From assembly GCA_023213395.1 (NCBI GenBank), contig CM041465.1, positions 232,879,741-232,943,740 of the forward strand: DNA of 64,000 nt, in the 5' to 3' direction. Below, piece by piece: positions 22,092-33,511 of the stretch. Position 1 is the stretch's first letter. Every line of letters begins with the position of its first letter. Below the pieces are notes generated by a model. That model did not search any database. It had not been told where the DNA came from and worked only from the letters and a program-made list of their open reading frames with translations. The stretch is from Cycas panzhihuaensis. Taxonomy: Eukaryota; Cycadophyta. A program made the translations under genes and the position numbers.

Positions 22092-23776
22092 TAAGGGAGA
22101 CTAGTTTCCTCTGTTCTGATTTTTTCTTGCTCAAAGGAGATTCAAAGTAGGTTCTACCCCTTGGTGATGACCTTTGCTCTTCGAAGGCGATCTAACGCAT
22201 ATTTTAGACTTACAACTGTAGATCAAGCTTTGTGGAGCAGTGTCGAAGGTTGGAGAAGGCATATTTCTCAGATCTGAAATTTTTTTCAGACTACCAGTTG
22301 AGTTTTTGAGCCGATTTACTCACTTTTTCCTTGCGTTTTTATCAAAACTGGGTTTTTTAGCTAATGTTTTCTTCACATTTGGGCGCTAAGCTATTCTTCA
22401 GCCATTTGAAGCTCTCAGATTGAATTTACTTGAAGTTTGAGGCCCCTTCTAGGCAGTGGATCAATTTCTAGGCATTTTAAACCCTGAAATTCCACTCAAA
22501 AAGCACAAAAATTATTGTTTTTCACTCTTTTTTTTCATATCATGCTGGCTGTCCACATACTGACCTTGCATGCAGGTGTAACAGACTTAAGTGAAGAGTT
22601 TCAGTGATTAATACGAGGGTTTAAAACCCCGGACAGCCGTATGGCTCCAATTTTCCTTCTCAAGAACGTGCTACCAGCCATAAATTCAATTACTTGCAAC
22701 TCTCTGCACACTTGATGAAAAGCCTTGAGATTTTAGAGGGAGTTGGATACCACTAGGACACCCCTCCTCTTGAATTTTCAGCACAAGTAGAGGTCTCTAC
22801 ACATTGTTCTCATCATCTGCGTGTTCACGAGAGTCGCCCAAGTCACGCTGTCATGAACGACCTTTTTCAATTTTGAAAAATTCAAATCAAACTTTTGATT
22901 TTTGAACCTTATGTTATACTTTTAAGAATATTCCTCTGAATATTCCCTTTTACATAAAGTTCAATTACCTTAAGTTTTTATTTAAGTCACTTTTTTATTA
23001 GAAAATCACCTTTTTTAAGGACAAATTCAATTTCTTTTGGTGATTTTTCAGATTTTTAAACACATTGGCTTCATATTAAGTCAATAGACTACATCAAACT
23101 TCTTCTAATAACTCCTCTCATTAAAAAATATTATTTTTTCCTTATTTTTAGTCATTTAAGATCTTTTGGCTTAAATCTTCTAGGGAAAGAATCAACTTCT
23201 TTTTTGTTTTTTGGAGTTTGAAATCTTCATTATACTTAGTGATTTCATTAAATCACTAAAGCTAAAACAGTTACTCATCTTTGGAGATTAAAATTACCTA
23301 GCTTAAGTCTTCAATCAAGGCTCCCTGTGTGGTGTTCTTGTTGCTCAAAGTTGCAAAAAAAAAGTTAAATTTGAGCCTTTGTTTTTTGGTATTTTTTGCT
23401 TTATTTAACACTTATTTCATTCCCTACGGGACCAACTGACCGTACAGTCAGTGCACAACAATTCAGGTTGTTTGAGGGAAAGGAGATTCGAAAAGGGTGT
23501 TATTAGGGTTGTGAATCCTAGGGAAAGCATGGTACATCCATGCAGATCAACCCTACCTGCCTTTTCCTATATTTAACATGGCCAACTGTTGGATCTCCTC
23601 TATAGATCAGGGTTGGACCAACTCCTTAGCCTAGTCCTCCACCTCTCATCATTCCATTCAGTTGTTGGATCTTTTAGTAAGATCAGAATTGTTGGTTTCG
23701 TTAGAAGGTGGAATTTAAGCGACGAAAGCTTTGAATTTCCAAGTTATCTGCTAGCTTCAAGCCTTACAACTTTAAC
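22092..23776 (+). other. Leader of copia C
   Basis: About 1.7 kb, non-coding. Its last 370 bases (from about 23405) match the pre-gag segment of A, B and D, including ttccctacgggaccaact and a ttcgaaaagggtgttatt phrase. It lacks the GC-richer block seen in A. Confidence 0.75.
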
Positions 23777-24047
23777 ATGGCTGCAATTAATATGCTAAAT
23801 GTATGTACCATCAGATTAACAGGATAAGGCAACTATCAAGAATGGAAGATGATGACTCAAAATCTCTTGATAATGAATGAGTTTTGGGGTTATGTTTCTG
23901 GAAGGATATCTCAGCTTGTACCTGCTATAAATGATGGTGTAATTGTTCATCCTAATAATGCTCTTGTTACTGTTTGGGAAGCCAAAGATGAAATTGCTTT
24001 GGCATTCCTACATATGATTATTGATGTTCATGTAGATCAGAATATTG

Positions 24048-24696
24048 TGTGTGCAAAGACTTCCAATGAAGCATGGGACATTTTGTCATCCTTGTATGAA
24101 AGGTGAGATGAAGCTCGCATATTGATGGTAAAAACTAAATTCTATTCTGTAAAATTTCTAAAGCCTATGTCGTCTTTTCTTTTCTCCATCAAGGAGGTAT
24201 GTAATGAATTGAATACATTAGGTAGTCCCGCTTTTAGATATGAGCTTATAACAACAATTGTCAAAGCGTTACCTAAGGACTACAATGGCTTTATTTCTTG
24301 CACTACATGAAATGGTTCACTCAAATGAATGTCTTTCAATGAACTTGAAAGCTTGTTGCTTCAAGTGGAGCAAATTTACATCAAGGACGATGATAACGAA
24401 CCGTCCACATCAAACGCATTCACGGTCAAATCAAAGGCCAAAGACTTACATGTGTCCAAAGACTTCCAAGGAAGCATGGGACATTTTGTCCTGCTTGTAT
24501 GAAAGGCAAGATGAAGCTCGCATATTGATGGTAAAAGCTAAATTGTATTCTGTAAAATTTGTCAAGCCTATGTCGCCTTTTCTTTCCTCTATCAAAGAGG
24601 TATGTAATGAATTGAATACATTAAGTAGTCCTGCTTCTAGAGATGAGCTTATAACAACAATTGTTAGAGCTCTGCTTAAGGACTACAACGGCTTTA
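24048..24696 (+). repeat. Direct duplication inside copia C gag
   Basis: The sequence from 24048 (caaagacttccaatgaagcatgggacattttgtc) onward recurs from 24446 with about 5 percent differences, covering the same gag codons up to the TRIM insertion point. Unequal exchange or template switching in reverse transcription could give this. Confidence 0.82.
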
Positions 24697-25013
24697 TGTC
24701 ACAGGTTGCCGTTACACCAAAAGCCCCGGGGTGATTTGGGAAGAGGACTTCCTTGTGATAGTTAGCGTCACGCGCTCCAACACTCCCCCGTCACAAGGAG
24801 TCGGTTGTACCTACACGGATTGGCATGTCCACCACGGCGTTCTTCTGGGACACAACGCCTTCACGGATATCCGGTGCGCCACCGCTGTACACAAGACCAG
24901 ATTTGAACCCGCCGCCTCGATACCACTTGTCACAAAGTTGTCATACACCAAAAGCCCCGGGGTGATTTGGGAAGAGGACTTCCTTGTGATAGTTAGCGTC
25001 ACGCTCTCCAACA
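24697..25013 (-). mobile_element. TRIM element (317 bp) in copia C gag
   Basis: Two 86-bp direct repeats, 24697-24782 and 24928-25013, with TG..CA ends flank a 145-bp interior. On the minus strand the repeats run TGTTGGAG to TGTGACA. The interior begins after AG with TGGTATCGAGGCGG, a PBS-like site, and ends with a purine tract (tgacgggggag) against the second repeat. The flanking duplication cttta (24692-24696 and 25014-25018) is perfect and the gag frame continues across it. There is no coding capacity. It is much richer in G and C than the neighbours. This is the architecture of a terminal-repeat retrotransposon in miniature. Confidence 0.92.
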
Positions 25014-25540
25014 CTTTATTTCTTCCACTACTCGAGATGGTTCACTCAAACAAATGTCCTTCAATGAATTTGAGATCTTGTTGCTTCAAGAGGAACAAAT
25101 CTACATCAAAGACGATGATGATGAACCATCCACATTAGGTGCATTCACAACAAAATCAAAGACCAAGCAGAATCCCAAACCTGCACTTTCAAAGCAATTT
25201 GGGAACATGAACATTGGTTCCTCAAAGACCAATGTTGTTTGTCATTATTGTGGCAAAGTTGGCCACATAGCACTTGATTGTAGGAAGAAACAAGTAGATC
25301 TTCAGCACACACGACAATGGCAACAGTAGCCATGTTAGCAAAATGAGAGACAACAGCAGCCACGACAACAATTCCAACAACAGAGATTTCAGCAACAACA
25401 ATAGCAACAACCCCCTCGACCAAATTGAGGTGCCTATCGAGGAGGTCAAAGAGGAAATGGGGTTTTTAGAGGTGGCAATCAATGCCACTTCAATCAATTT
25501 GCAGATGGAGACAAATTGTTTTGTGCTTATTATACGTCCA

Positions 25541-25900
25541 AGGTTGATCAAACTTTGATCATTGACTCTGTAGCTACTCAACACATGACTGGGAGTGAAG
25601 AACTCCTTTGCGACATCAAGGAAGGAAAAGGTCAATCAGTGACCTTCGGCAACATTGAATCTGTTAAGATTTTTGGCATAGGCACAATCGCTCCATTCCA
25701 TTCTCCTTCTAATCCTTCCTCTACATTTTCCCAATGACAATGCCTATTTTATACCTTCCGGGGAGAAGAGTTTGCTATCTGTTAGCAAATTGGACAAGGA
25801 ATAGATGAGAATTTTGTTTAAGAATGGGAAATGTGTAATAAGTAACTAAAATGACCAGGTAGTAGCTGTTGGATATGAGGATCATGGCCTCTACAAATTG
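25541..25900 (+). pseudogene. Copia C protease region
   Basis: TLIIDSVATQHMTGSEELLC at about 25553 aligns with the copia protease active site, but DSG is DSV, a change that should abolish catalysis. The following KEGKGQSVTFG and SIGIG-like text matches A, B and D. Confidence 0.82.
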
Positions 25901-26960
25901 GTTCCTAATAATATCATATTTGATTCTGCTTACTCTGGTTCCATTGTCACTCAAACTTTGTCCAAGATGCAACTTTGGCATCAACGTCTAGGCCATTTGA
26001 GCTTAGACAATCCTAAGCAGATGGTGAACAAAAATATGGTACATGGGCTTCCAAAGATGTATGGCACAAAATGTCTTTGTGAAGCATGCATAATGGGGAC
26101 ACGTCGCTTGCCTTTCCCTAAAGGCAAAGTTTGACGTGCATCATATCCTTTGCAATTAGTACACTCAGATTTGTGTGGACCTATGTCCACTGCATCCTTT
26201 AGAGGAGCTTTGTACTACATCTCCTTCATTGACGATTTCTCCCATAAAGTTTGGGTTTATTTCATCAAGCATAAGTCTGAAGCATTTCAAAAGTTTAAGG
26301 AATTCAAGTTTGAAGTGGAGAACGAGTCTGGCCAATCCATCAAAACACTAAGGACAAATAATGGAGGTGAATTTACCTCAAACAAATTCACCTAATTCTG
26401 CAAGGATAATGGCATTCAGAGACAACTTACTATTCCTGACACTCCTCAAAAAAATGGAGTCTCTGAAAGATTGAATAGAACTTTGGCTAACAAGGCCAAA
26501 GCAATGATGCATGCAAAAGCACTCACTCGAGTTTATTGGGCAGAGGTATTCCACACAGCTGTCTATGTGGCAAATCGAAGTCCAACAACAATAGTTACCG
26601 ACATCACACTAGAGGAGGCATGGTTTAGCAAAAGGCCAACTGTTAACCATTTGAGGACTTTTGGGTGCACTGCTTATATGCACATCACCAATCAACAAGG
26701 AACTAAATTAGACAAGCATAGTCTAAAGTGCATCTTTGTAGGTTATGCCATTCATAGCAAAGCCTACAAGTTGTATGATCCCATTGGAAAGAAAATGCAT
26801 CTCTCAAGAGATGTAATCTTTGCTGAAGAAAATCATAAGGAGTTGGATACAACATCCATCCAACCCGCCATTGACAAAGGCAAAAAGATTGTCGAGGTCT
26901 TCCTTCCCTCTCAATCTTCCTTCCCTCTCAATCTGGACCGTCCATATCATCAGACTTAGC
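25901..26960 (+). pseudogene. Copia C integrase
   Basis: GAG-pre-integrase: LWHQRLGHLSLDNPKQMVNK then CLCEACIMGT. Integrase: VHSDLCGPMST (Asp), LRTNNGGEFTSNKF (the second catalytic Asp is Asn here) and GVSERLNRTLANKAKAM (Glu). C-terminal LDKHSLKCIFVGYAIHSKAY is at about 26707. Stops occur at 26132 and 26394. Loss of the central Asp adds to the evidence for inactivity. Confidence 0.88.
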
Positions 26961-27930
26961 TCCACTTGATCCTAGCACATCTTCTGTTGATCAACCACTT
27001 AGACCAGAAGATCTTGAGGTTCAAGTCACATCAATAAAAAAGTTACCCAAATGGTATACTCAAACAGTGCAGGACGGCCAGATTGTTGAAGGAAAATGTC
27101 CATCAAGATACAAGCAACAAACCAATTTTGCACTTATGGCTAAAGTGCTATGTGTTGATGAGCCTTCCACCTTTGAGGAGGCTTTTAAAAATGAAAATTG
27201 AAGGCTGCCATGGAAGAAGAAATCCATTCTATTGAAAAGAATGGAACTTGGGATTTGGTCGAATTGCCTAAATACAAACAGGCAATTAGCTACAAATGGG
27301 TCTACAAGACAAAATTCCATTCTGATGGTACACTTAAGCGCCAGAAGGTCCGCCTTGTTGCAAAAGGGTTCAAACAAAAGGAAGGCATAGATTATGAGGA
27401 GACTTTTGCATCAGTGGCTAACATGAACACCATCAGACTCATCTTGGCCTTAGCAAGTCAATGTAAATGGCCAGTTTTTCAGATGGACGAGAAGAGCGCC
27501 TTTCTCAATGGCGATCTTCAAGAGGAGGTATACTTGGAGCAACCTCCTGGTTATAAGGTACAAGGCAATGAGCATTTAGTTTGTCACCTAAAAAAGGCAT
27601 TGTGTGGCTTGAAACTAGATGCAAGAGCATGGTACTCAAAGATTGATGGTTACTTTTTGAGCATGGGTTTCATCAATCTACTTCAGATCCTAACTTGTAC
27701 ATCAAAGTTGGGAAAGACCATGCCATTTTCATTGTCTTGTATGTAGATGACTTAGTGATCACTTGCAATGACACTAAGATGGTACAGATTCTCCAGGCTG
27801 ACTTGAAGAGGAGTTTCGAGATAACAGATCTTGCACTTCTCCATTATTTCTTAAGCTTTAATGTATGGAAACAACCAGGCTATATCTTCATTTCCCAAGT
27901 AAAATATTCATGGAGAATGGCACAAAGCTG
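26961..27930 (+). pseudogene. Copia C reverse transcriptase
   Basis: After the Ser/Pro linker, RPEDLEVQVTSIKKLPKWYTQTVQDG leads to MEEEIHSIEKNGTWDLVELPKY, FQMDEKSAFLNGDLQEEVYLEQPPGY and LYVDDLVITCND at about 27739. The first motif has E where A and B have V. The frame is broken at about 27200 and 27690, but long open parts remain, and the YVDD box is intact. Confidence 0.9.
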
Positions 27931-28620
27931 ACTCTCAATGAGGAAGTTGAACCTGCAGATCCCACTCTTTACTGGCAGTTGATTGGGAATCTCATTTATC
28001 TCACCAACACTCGCCCTGATATCTCATTTGGAGTTGGGATTTGCTCTAGATACATGCCTCAACCCAATCAGAAGCATTGGAATGCAGCTAAACACATATT
28101 CAAATACATCAAAGGCACATTGCAGCATGGCCTTGAGTATGCACGTGATGAGAACTTCACTCTGGAAGGGTTCTCAGATTCTGATTGGGCAGGTTGCCAG
28201 GATAGCAAGAGATCAACCTTGAGTTATTGTTTTACCCTTGGTTCAGCAGTTGTTTCGTGGAGTTGCAAGAAGAAACCCAATGTTACCTTGTCTTCCATCA
28301 AGGTAGTACAAAGTCGCAACAAGGCAACTTGTGAAGCTATTTGGCTACGACAGTTTCTTGGAGAGCTTGAACTTGAGCAGGATCATCCCACCAGGATTTA
28401 TTGCGACAATCAAATTATGTTCAAGTTGGCCAAGAATCTTGTCTTTCATGCAAGGACCAAACATATTGAGGTTTATGATCACTTCATCAGAGAGCATGTG
28501 CAAAGTGGCGAGATCAACCTTCGGTATAGATCGACAGAACAACAGACAACAGATATCTTTACCAAGCCACTTGGTAGAGAAACTTTTGTAAAATTTAGAG
28601 ATGGTCTAAGGGGCCGACTT
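27931..28620 (+). pseudogene. Copia C RNase H
   Basis: Open from 27865 to 28650, containing QLIGNLIYLTNTRPDISFGVGICSRY, DSDWAGCQDSKRSTLSYCF, EVYDHFIREHVQSGEI and TTDIFTKPLGRETF. It is the best preserved domain of C; a small deletion before it removes the RT-RNase H connection. Confidence 0.9.
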
Positions 28621-28631
28621 AACATTGTAAG

Positions 28632-28644
28632 CAATAAGAGGGGG
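28632..28644 (+). other. Polypurine tract of copia C
   Basis: aataagaggggg directly precedes the 3' LTR. Confidence 0.88.
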
Positions 28645-29194
28645 TGTTAAATCTTATGTTTACATGTTAAGCCTATGTAATTTATTTTTCGTGTAATATT
28701 TGTACTTTTGTACTTTAGGGTTGACTTATCACTTAAGTGATAAAGTGCACACCCACATTCTTTCCTAGCAACACAACATTGTCACTCAAGGGTCAAATGG
28801 ACCCCCATGCACTTTTGCTCACTTCAGAGCCCTAAAAGGACACATGCCCTACATGCAAGGCATGTACCTTGGATGTTTGACACTAGTCAAACATCTAATG
28901 CCTTAGGTCGCTCCTTTCACTCTATATATTGAGACCTCTCCTCATTGTTCTTATATAGAGTTGGAGCTTTATTGTTATGCTGCCAGTTTGCTAATCAAAC
29001 TGCTATTCATTTGGAGGTTGGACCAATTCCAACTCCTCATCTTTGGTATCATTTTTGCTCCTTCTCTTCATGCTTGATCATGCTCATGTTTGATCTCATA
29101 GTTTCTTTCTTAGTCTAGTTTATTTGCTTTCTAGAACTAGAGTGAATATAGCTTCTAGATCTTAGGATTGTAAGGCCATTTGGCCATTTCTACA
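28645..29194 (+). repeat. 3' LTR of copia C
   Basis: Same ends as the 5' LTR; it ends ttctaca at 29194. Confidence 0.92.
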
Positions 29195-29373
29195 ATCACA
29201 ATATTTTTGAAAGGCATATATTCCAATATCTTTGTCAATGACCTTTTGTCCTCTCTTAAACTAAAGCTTCATCAAGGTATTGGAAGTAATTCCAATGGCT
29301 TCACTACTTCCCATCTTCAGAGGCTAAGAATAATCAACACAAGATTTCAGGAACCCAAATCTATTGGAGAACT
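29195..29373. other. Host sequence between copia C and gypsy N
   Basis: No domain recognised. After the N insertion the same host sequence resumes at 32386, with gaact duplicated at the join. Confidence 0.5.
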
Positions 29374-29959
29374 TGTAGCGATCTAGTTCTATTTTTATAG
29401 CAAATTTCTCAAAGATATATGTAATAATGCACAAAAGACAATAACTAGATGCTATTCAACAGGAAAATGAACAAGGAACGGGAATTACAGAAACCACCAA
29501 AGTAAATAATAATCTTTATTGTTAAATAATACGAAAATAGAATGAAATTACAACAAAATACTAGTCTTTCCTGAAGAAGTGAGGTTCCCTCTTCGAGGCG
29601 AGGAACCCTCCAAACTGTAGCCCCCAAATGGGCGATCTAATTGAAGCCCTAGAAGCCAAAATGCACAACCAAAAGAACCTCTGAATGATGGTTTGGGATG
29701 CGGCCCAAACTTCCTATATATAGTGATCAAAATGCTTCAATTAGAAGTCGGTCAGACTGGCTGATATTATCCTTAATGCTTCTTAAATAGAAGTCGGCTG
29801 AAACTTCTCTAAAAACTGGTAGACTAACTTTTAATGGTCATAACTTTTGGTAGAGATGTCGGAATTGACTTTCATCTGAACCGTTGGAATCCTCATTCAG
29901 AGGTCTTCGATTTGAATGGTTACATGGCATAGTTTTGACTAGATTTTTGGAATGTTACA
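29374..29959 (-). repeat. 3' LTR of gypsy N
   Basis: 586 bp. Its U3 end, on the minus strand TGTAACATTCCAAAAA, is related to those of M and of the gypsy LTR at 57504. Confidence 0.88.
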
Positions 29960-29989
29960 AGTCCTTCCCCTTCAAAACATGCTTTGCCC

Positions 29990-30610
29990 TCAAAGTATTG
30001 ATAAGGGCCCATTTTTCTGCATCCATTTTTCAGACTCCCACGTTACATCTTGAAGCTTCAATGTCTTCCATTTGATGAGATATTCTTTTATTATCCTGGA
30101 TAGCAAATTCTTGTCCCTGGTCTTCAATATCCCCTCAGGTTCCACTATCATGATTACTTCTTGATCTAGTGTTGGTAAATTTGTTTGTGGAGTCTCCTTT
30201 TCGCCCAACTTTTCCTTTAAACAAGACACATGGAAGATATTGTGGATTTTGTTTTCTTGTGGCAGTTTTAAGTTATATACCACTTCCCCTATGCATTCCT
30301 CGATCTGATATGGTCAAAAGAATCTTGGTGATAATTTATGTCGATTATTTTGTTTCATTGACATCTGTTTGTAGGGTTGGAGTCTTAAGAATACCCATTC
30401 TCCTATCTCGAAACTATGTTCAGATCTCTTTCTATCTATTTGTTGCTTCATCCTATTCTTCGCGATCTCCAGATTATTGTTTAGTATTCGAGTTGTTTCT
30501 TGCATCTGTTGCAGGTTTTCTTGAATTGTTTGCACTTTAGACGTATTTAGCCAATTTAAGAGTGATGGAGGTTCATACCCATATAGTATGTGAAATGATG
30601 ACATTTTTGT
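29990..30610 (-). pseudogene. Gypsy N integrase C-terminus and chromodomain
   Basis: The minus frame shows GEWVFLRLQPYKQMSMKQ (the GPY/F-type module) at 30314-30420 and IHNIFHVSCLKEKLG at about 30220. A chromodomain-like end, EYLIKWKTLKLQDVTWESEKW, follows at about 30030-30095. Chromodomains target such elements to modified chromatin. A frame change lies near 30310. Confidence 0.88.
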
Positions 30611-31160
30611 CGCTGCGTGATATGTGGTGTTATACCATCATTTTGCCAGATGGAGCCATCGATGCCATTGCATCTGTTTATCTAATGCGAAGTTTCTTAA
30701 GTATCCCTCCACACATTTGTTAACTATCTTTTGTCTGGCCATCTCTTTGCGGGTGGTATGCTGAGCTCATATGTAGGCTAGTGCCGATTGATTTAAACAA
30801 CTCCTTCCAAAAGTAACTTGTGAATTTGGGATCCCTGTTGCTGACTATAACTTTTGGAAAGCCATGTAGTCTGTGAATTTCTTTCATATATAATTCTACT
30901 ATTTGGCTTGCTTTTGCTCCTGTCTGAGTTCCCCTAAAATGGGTGTATTTAGTTAATTTGTCTACCACTAGAAAAATCACATCTCTTCCTTCTGAACGTG
31001 GAAGACCTGTAATAAAATCCATAGAAATTTCTTCCCATTTTTGATGGGGAATGGAATGGGGTTGTAACAACCCAGGGGCCTTCACAGATTCAATCTTTTT
31101 CCTTTGACATGTATCACATTCTGATACAAATCGGAGGATGTCGAATTTCAACCCTTTTAG
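30611..31160 (-). pseudogene. Gypsy N integrase core
   Basis: CDTCQRKKIES is the zinc-finger CC half. The core has EISMDFITGLPRSEG (first Asp) and VSNRDPKFTSYFWKELF (second Asp), then SSAYHPQRDGQT. The catalytic Glu region just after is frameshifted near 30720. Confidence 0.9.
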
Positions 31161-31600
31161 TAAAACGAACTTCGAAGCCTTCTATAAGTCTTATCTATCC
31201 CTGAATGTCCTGAAATTGGAGTTGAGTGAGCTTTTTGAAGTAGTGCTTCTTTTAGTTTACTTGTCTTTGGAACAAATATTTTTCCTTTCCTTAGAATTAA
31301 TTCTCCTTGTTTCGTGAACTGTGCTGCTTTTCCTTCTTTGATCTTTTGCCTTATTTCTTGTGATATTTTGTTGTCTTCGTATTCCTTTGCCAACTTTGTT
31401 GTCCATTTTGGTGTTGCTATTTTCATTGAATTGGCTGAGGCTTCAATCTTTCCTTTCTCTGGTAGTCTGGATAGAGCGTCCGCTATTACGTTTTCTTTCC
31501 CCTTTTTGTATTCTATGGCGAAATCGTAAGTCAGCAACTTACTGACCCACTTTTGTTGCTCATCGAATAACGCCTTTTGATTCAGAAAGTACTTCAAGCT
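31161..31600 (-). pseudogene. Gypsy N RNase H end and integrase zinc finger
   Basis: QKALFDEQQKWVSKLLTYDFAIEYKKGKENVIADALSRLP is the standard end of gypsy RNase H. TPISGHSGIDKTYRRLRSSFY holds the HH half of the integrase zinc-binding motif. One frameshift separates it from the next part at 31157. Confidence 0.9.
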
Positions 31601-32280
31601 GTCATAGTTTTGACCACAAATATGCTCCCTAATAAATACTTTCTCCATTGGTGTATTGCGTGCATAATGGCCAGCATCTTTTTGTCATATATTGGTTTCG
31701 TTTTTTCTCTATTATTTAGCTTTTGGCTTTCATAAGCTATAGGCCTTCCTCCCTGTAACGGAACTGCTCCTATTCTAAAACCTGAAGCATCACATTCCAA
31801 TGTGAATGGTTGAGTGAAATCTAGTAAGGCCAATACTGGAGTTGTGATCATTACTTGTTTTAATTCTTGGAATGCTCCTTCTACTCTTGAATTCCATCTG
31901 AACGCATCCTTTTTGGTCAGGTCTATGCTATGTGTGCATACCCTTTTATGAACTTTCTCAGAAATCCTGTTGCGCCCAAAAAACTTCTTACTCCTGTGAC
32001 ATTCTTCGGAGTTGGCCAGTTTACAATTGCCTAGATCTTTTTTGGGTCAATTTTGATTCCTTCGCTTGTGATAATGTGGCCCAGATACTCTAAGTCCGCT
32101 TTTGCAAAAAAACTCTTTTTTTAATTTACAAACAATTGCGCTTTCTCAAGTATGAGCAGAACTACCTTTATATGTTCCATATGTTCTTCCTATGTTTTGC
32201 TATAGATCAGGATATCGTCAAAGAAATTGAATTCATTGTGCTTTGAAAAGTAGCTGGAGCATTTGTTAAGCTGGAAGGCA
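31601..32280 (-). pseudogene. Gypsy N reverse transcriptase and RNase H start
   Basis: RNase H start: FTLECDASGFRIGAVPLQ (first Asp) at about 31780. Upstream are FLRKFIKGYAH-like text near 31950 and the RT catalytic box FDDILIYSKT at about 32195-32225, where the gypsy motif is normally DD. The RT fingers and all upstream coding are gone. The reading is broken by several indels. Confidence 0.82.
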
Positions 32281-32385
32281 TAACTCGGAATTGACTTTCG
32301 CCTGAGCCATTGGAATCCTCATTCAGAGGCTTTCGATTTGAATGGTTACATGGCATAGTTTTGTCTAGATTTTTGGAATGTTATA
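32281..32385 (-). repeat. 5' LTR remnant of gypsy N
   Basis: It matches the terminal part of 29374-29959 and ends aatgttata, where the other LTR has aatgttaca. Confidence 0.88.
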
Positions 32386-33228
32386 GAACTTCTGCTTCAT
32401 ATTGAAAATTTCCTTCATTCCCCATATTTTAGTTCACACCTCTTCCTTTTGGAGAAACCAAACATTCTTCTAAGAATGATCCTTAGAAATTCTTGTTACC
32501 CCTTCCATCTTGGCATCTTAATCAGCTAGCTACTTTTATGACAGTTTGAATGTTGCTATAGATATTTTGTTGTTATTCAATCTCAAATTTGGATGGAAAA
32601 TTGTATGGGAAATTTTGACAACATTTCAAAAGGTAAGGGACTATATGGATGCAACGATACTGGAAAAAAGATTTTGCCACTAGGGGCATAGATGATGATC
32701 ATTTAACTCCATGGTTCATTAAGTTGTTGATTGCTGGCCTTTGGGCAATATCTCATGCATCATATTTTGTACACTTTTTTCCTACTTCCAGACAAATCAC
32801 TTTCCATTAATGATAAAGTTATGATAGTACTATCAATGCTTATGGTGTCTCCAGCGATATGAATCACATGATATCCTACTAATCTCCAGAGTCCGTTTAT
32901 TGATAAATAAGGTAATTTTTATAGAAGAATTTGATTGGAAATTTATGATACGGAGGCCCAAAGTATATCTGAGCTTTCCAAGTTATAATGATGAAATGAC
33001 GCAAATCCTGCAGCTACTTATGACATCATGTTTTTAGGTAGAGACAGTATCAATTCAAATTGTGCTTTGAGGTCAAATCATTTTGAGAAGGGATGGCTTA
33101 TAGCGTATCAAATAAGCTTATACAAACCTATTGATCCTAATAGATGACAAGTAAATAATAATGTAGATAATTGGAATTAATTAATAGTAATTGCTAATAG
33201 GACACAACCTTTCGTATATAGTTAATTG
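32386..33228. other. No gene recognised
   Basis: Non-coding by appearance, possibly upstream or intronic sequence of the gene at 33855-35194. No LTR end or repeat noted. Confidence 0.45.
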
Positions 33229-33244
33229 GTGTGTGTGTGTGTGC
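33229..33244. repeat. (GT)n microsatellite
   Basis: A short pure GT run upstream of the candidate exon at 33315. Confidence 0.85.
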
Positions 33245-33314
33245 ATCTGCGCATGTGTGCTATTCTTTGTGACATTCTACATCACTCAATTTACCAATTC
33301 AATATCATCTTCAG

Positions 33315-33511
33315 ATACTTTAGGTCTCAGAGCAATGGTTTTCAGTTCAGTAGCATTGACTGTTCTAGGTTATCTCAAAAGTATTTTATGGAATGGGAAG
33401 GCCACTCAAGTATAAATGAAGGTGTTCGGCACATCAAAAAGGGTATTCAAGCAATCCATTTGAAAGCCCTGAGCGCTGGATTCAGCAATGAGGGCATTGC
33501 TGTTAAAGATG
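33315..33511 (+). CDS. Possible upstream exon of the ARM-like gene
   Basis: The frame is open across FQFSSIDCSRLSQKYFMEWEG and IQAIHLKALSAGFSNEGIAVKD, with an AG acceptor at 33314 and a GT donor at 33512. The composition is exon-like. The splice phase does not fit directly onto the exon at 33855, which needs two carried bases where this one would give one. Either another exon lies between or this one is wrong. No domain recognised. Confidence 0.28.

Larger units (their letters stand above)
23777..25540 (+). pseudogene. Copia C gag with internal duplication and TRIM insertion
   Basis: The ATG at 23777 opens MAAINMLNVCTIRLTG and meets TAA at 23825. UBN2-type text follows: EAKDEIALAFLHM, EAWDILSSLYER and KEVCNELNTLGSPA. 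A stretch of about 398 bp starting at tgtgtgcaaagacttcc (24048) is repeated from about 24446. The TRIM at 24697-25013 then interrupts the second copy, and gag continues after it. The CCHC knuckle CHYCGKVGHIALDC is intact at 25240-25281, followed by a Gln/Asn-rich tail. Multiple stops make it inactive. Confidence 0.87.
21530..29194 (+). mobile_element. Ty1/copia element C (about 7.7 kb), full length, defective
   Basis: 5' LTR 21530-22077, PBS 22080-22091, leader, gag to RNase H, PPT 28632-28644, 3' LTR 28645-29194. The flanks read atcata on the left and atcaca on the right, an imperfect duplication. The gag contains an internal tandem duplication and a TRIM insertion. Same family as A, B and D; LTR divergence indicates an old copy. 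Confidence 0.93.
29374..32385 (-). mobile_element. Ty3/gypsy chromovirus-like element N, internally deleted
   Basis: 3' LTR 29374-29959 (586 bp, tgtagcg to aatgttaca), PPT complement at 29961-29972, and coding on the minus strand. On the 5' side only the last 105 bp of the LTR (about 32281-32385) remains. It is joined directly to the RT coding region at about 32280, so gag, protease and most of the 5' LTR are deleted. The perfect TSD gaact (29369-29373 and 32386-32390) shows both outer ends are original. Confidence 0.92.
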
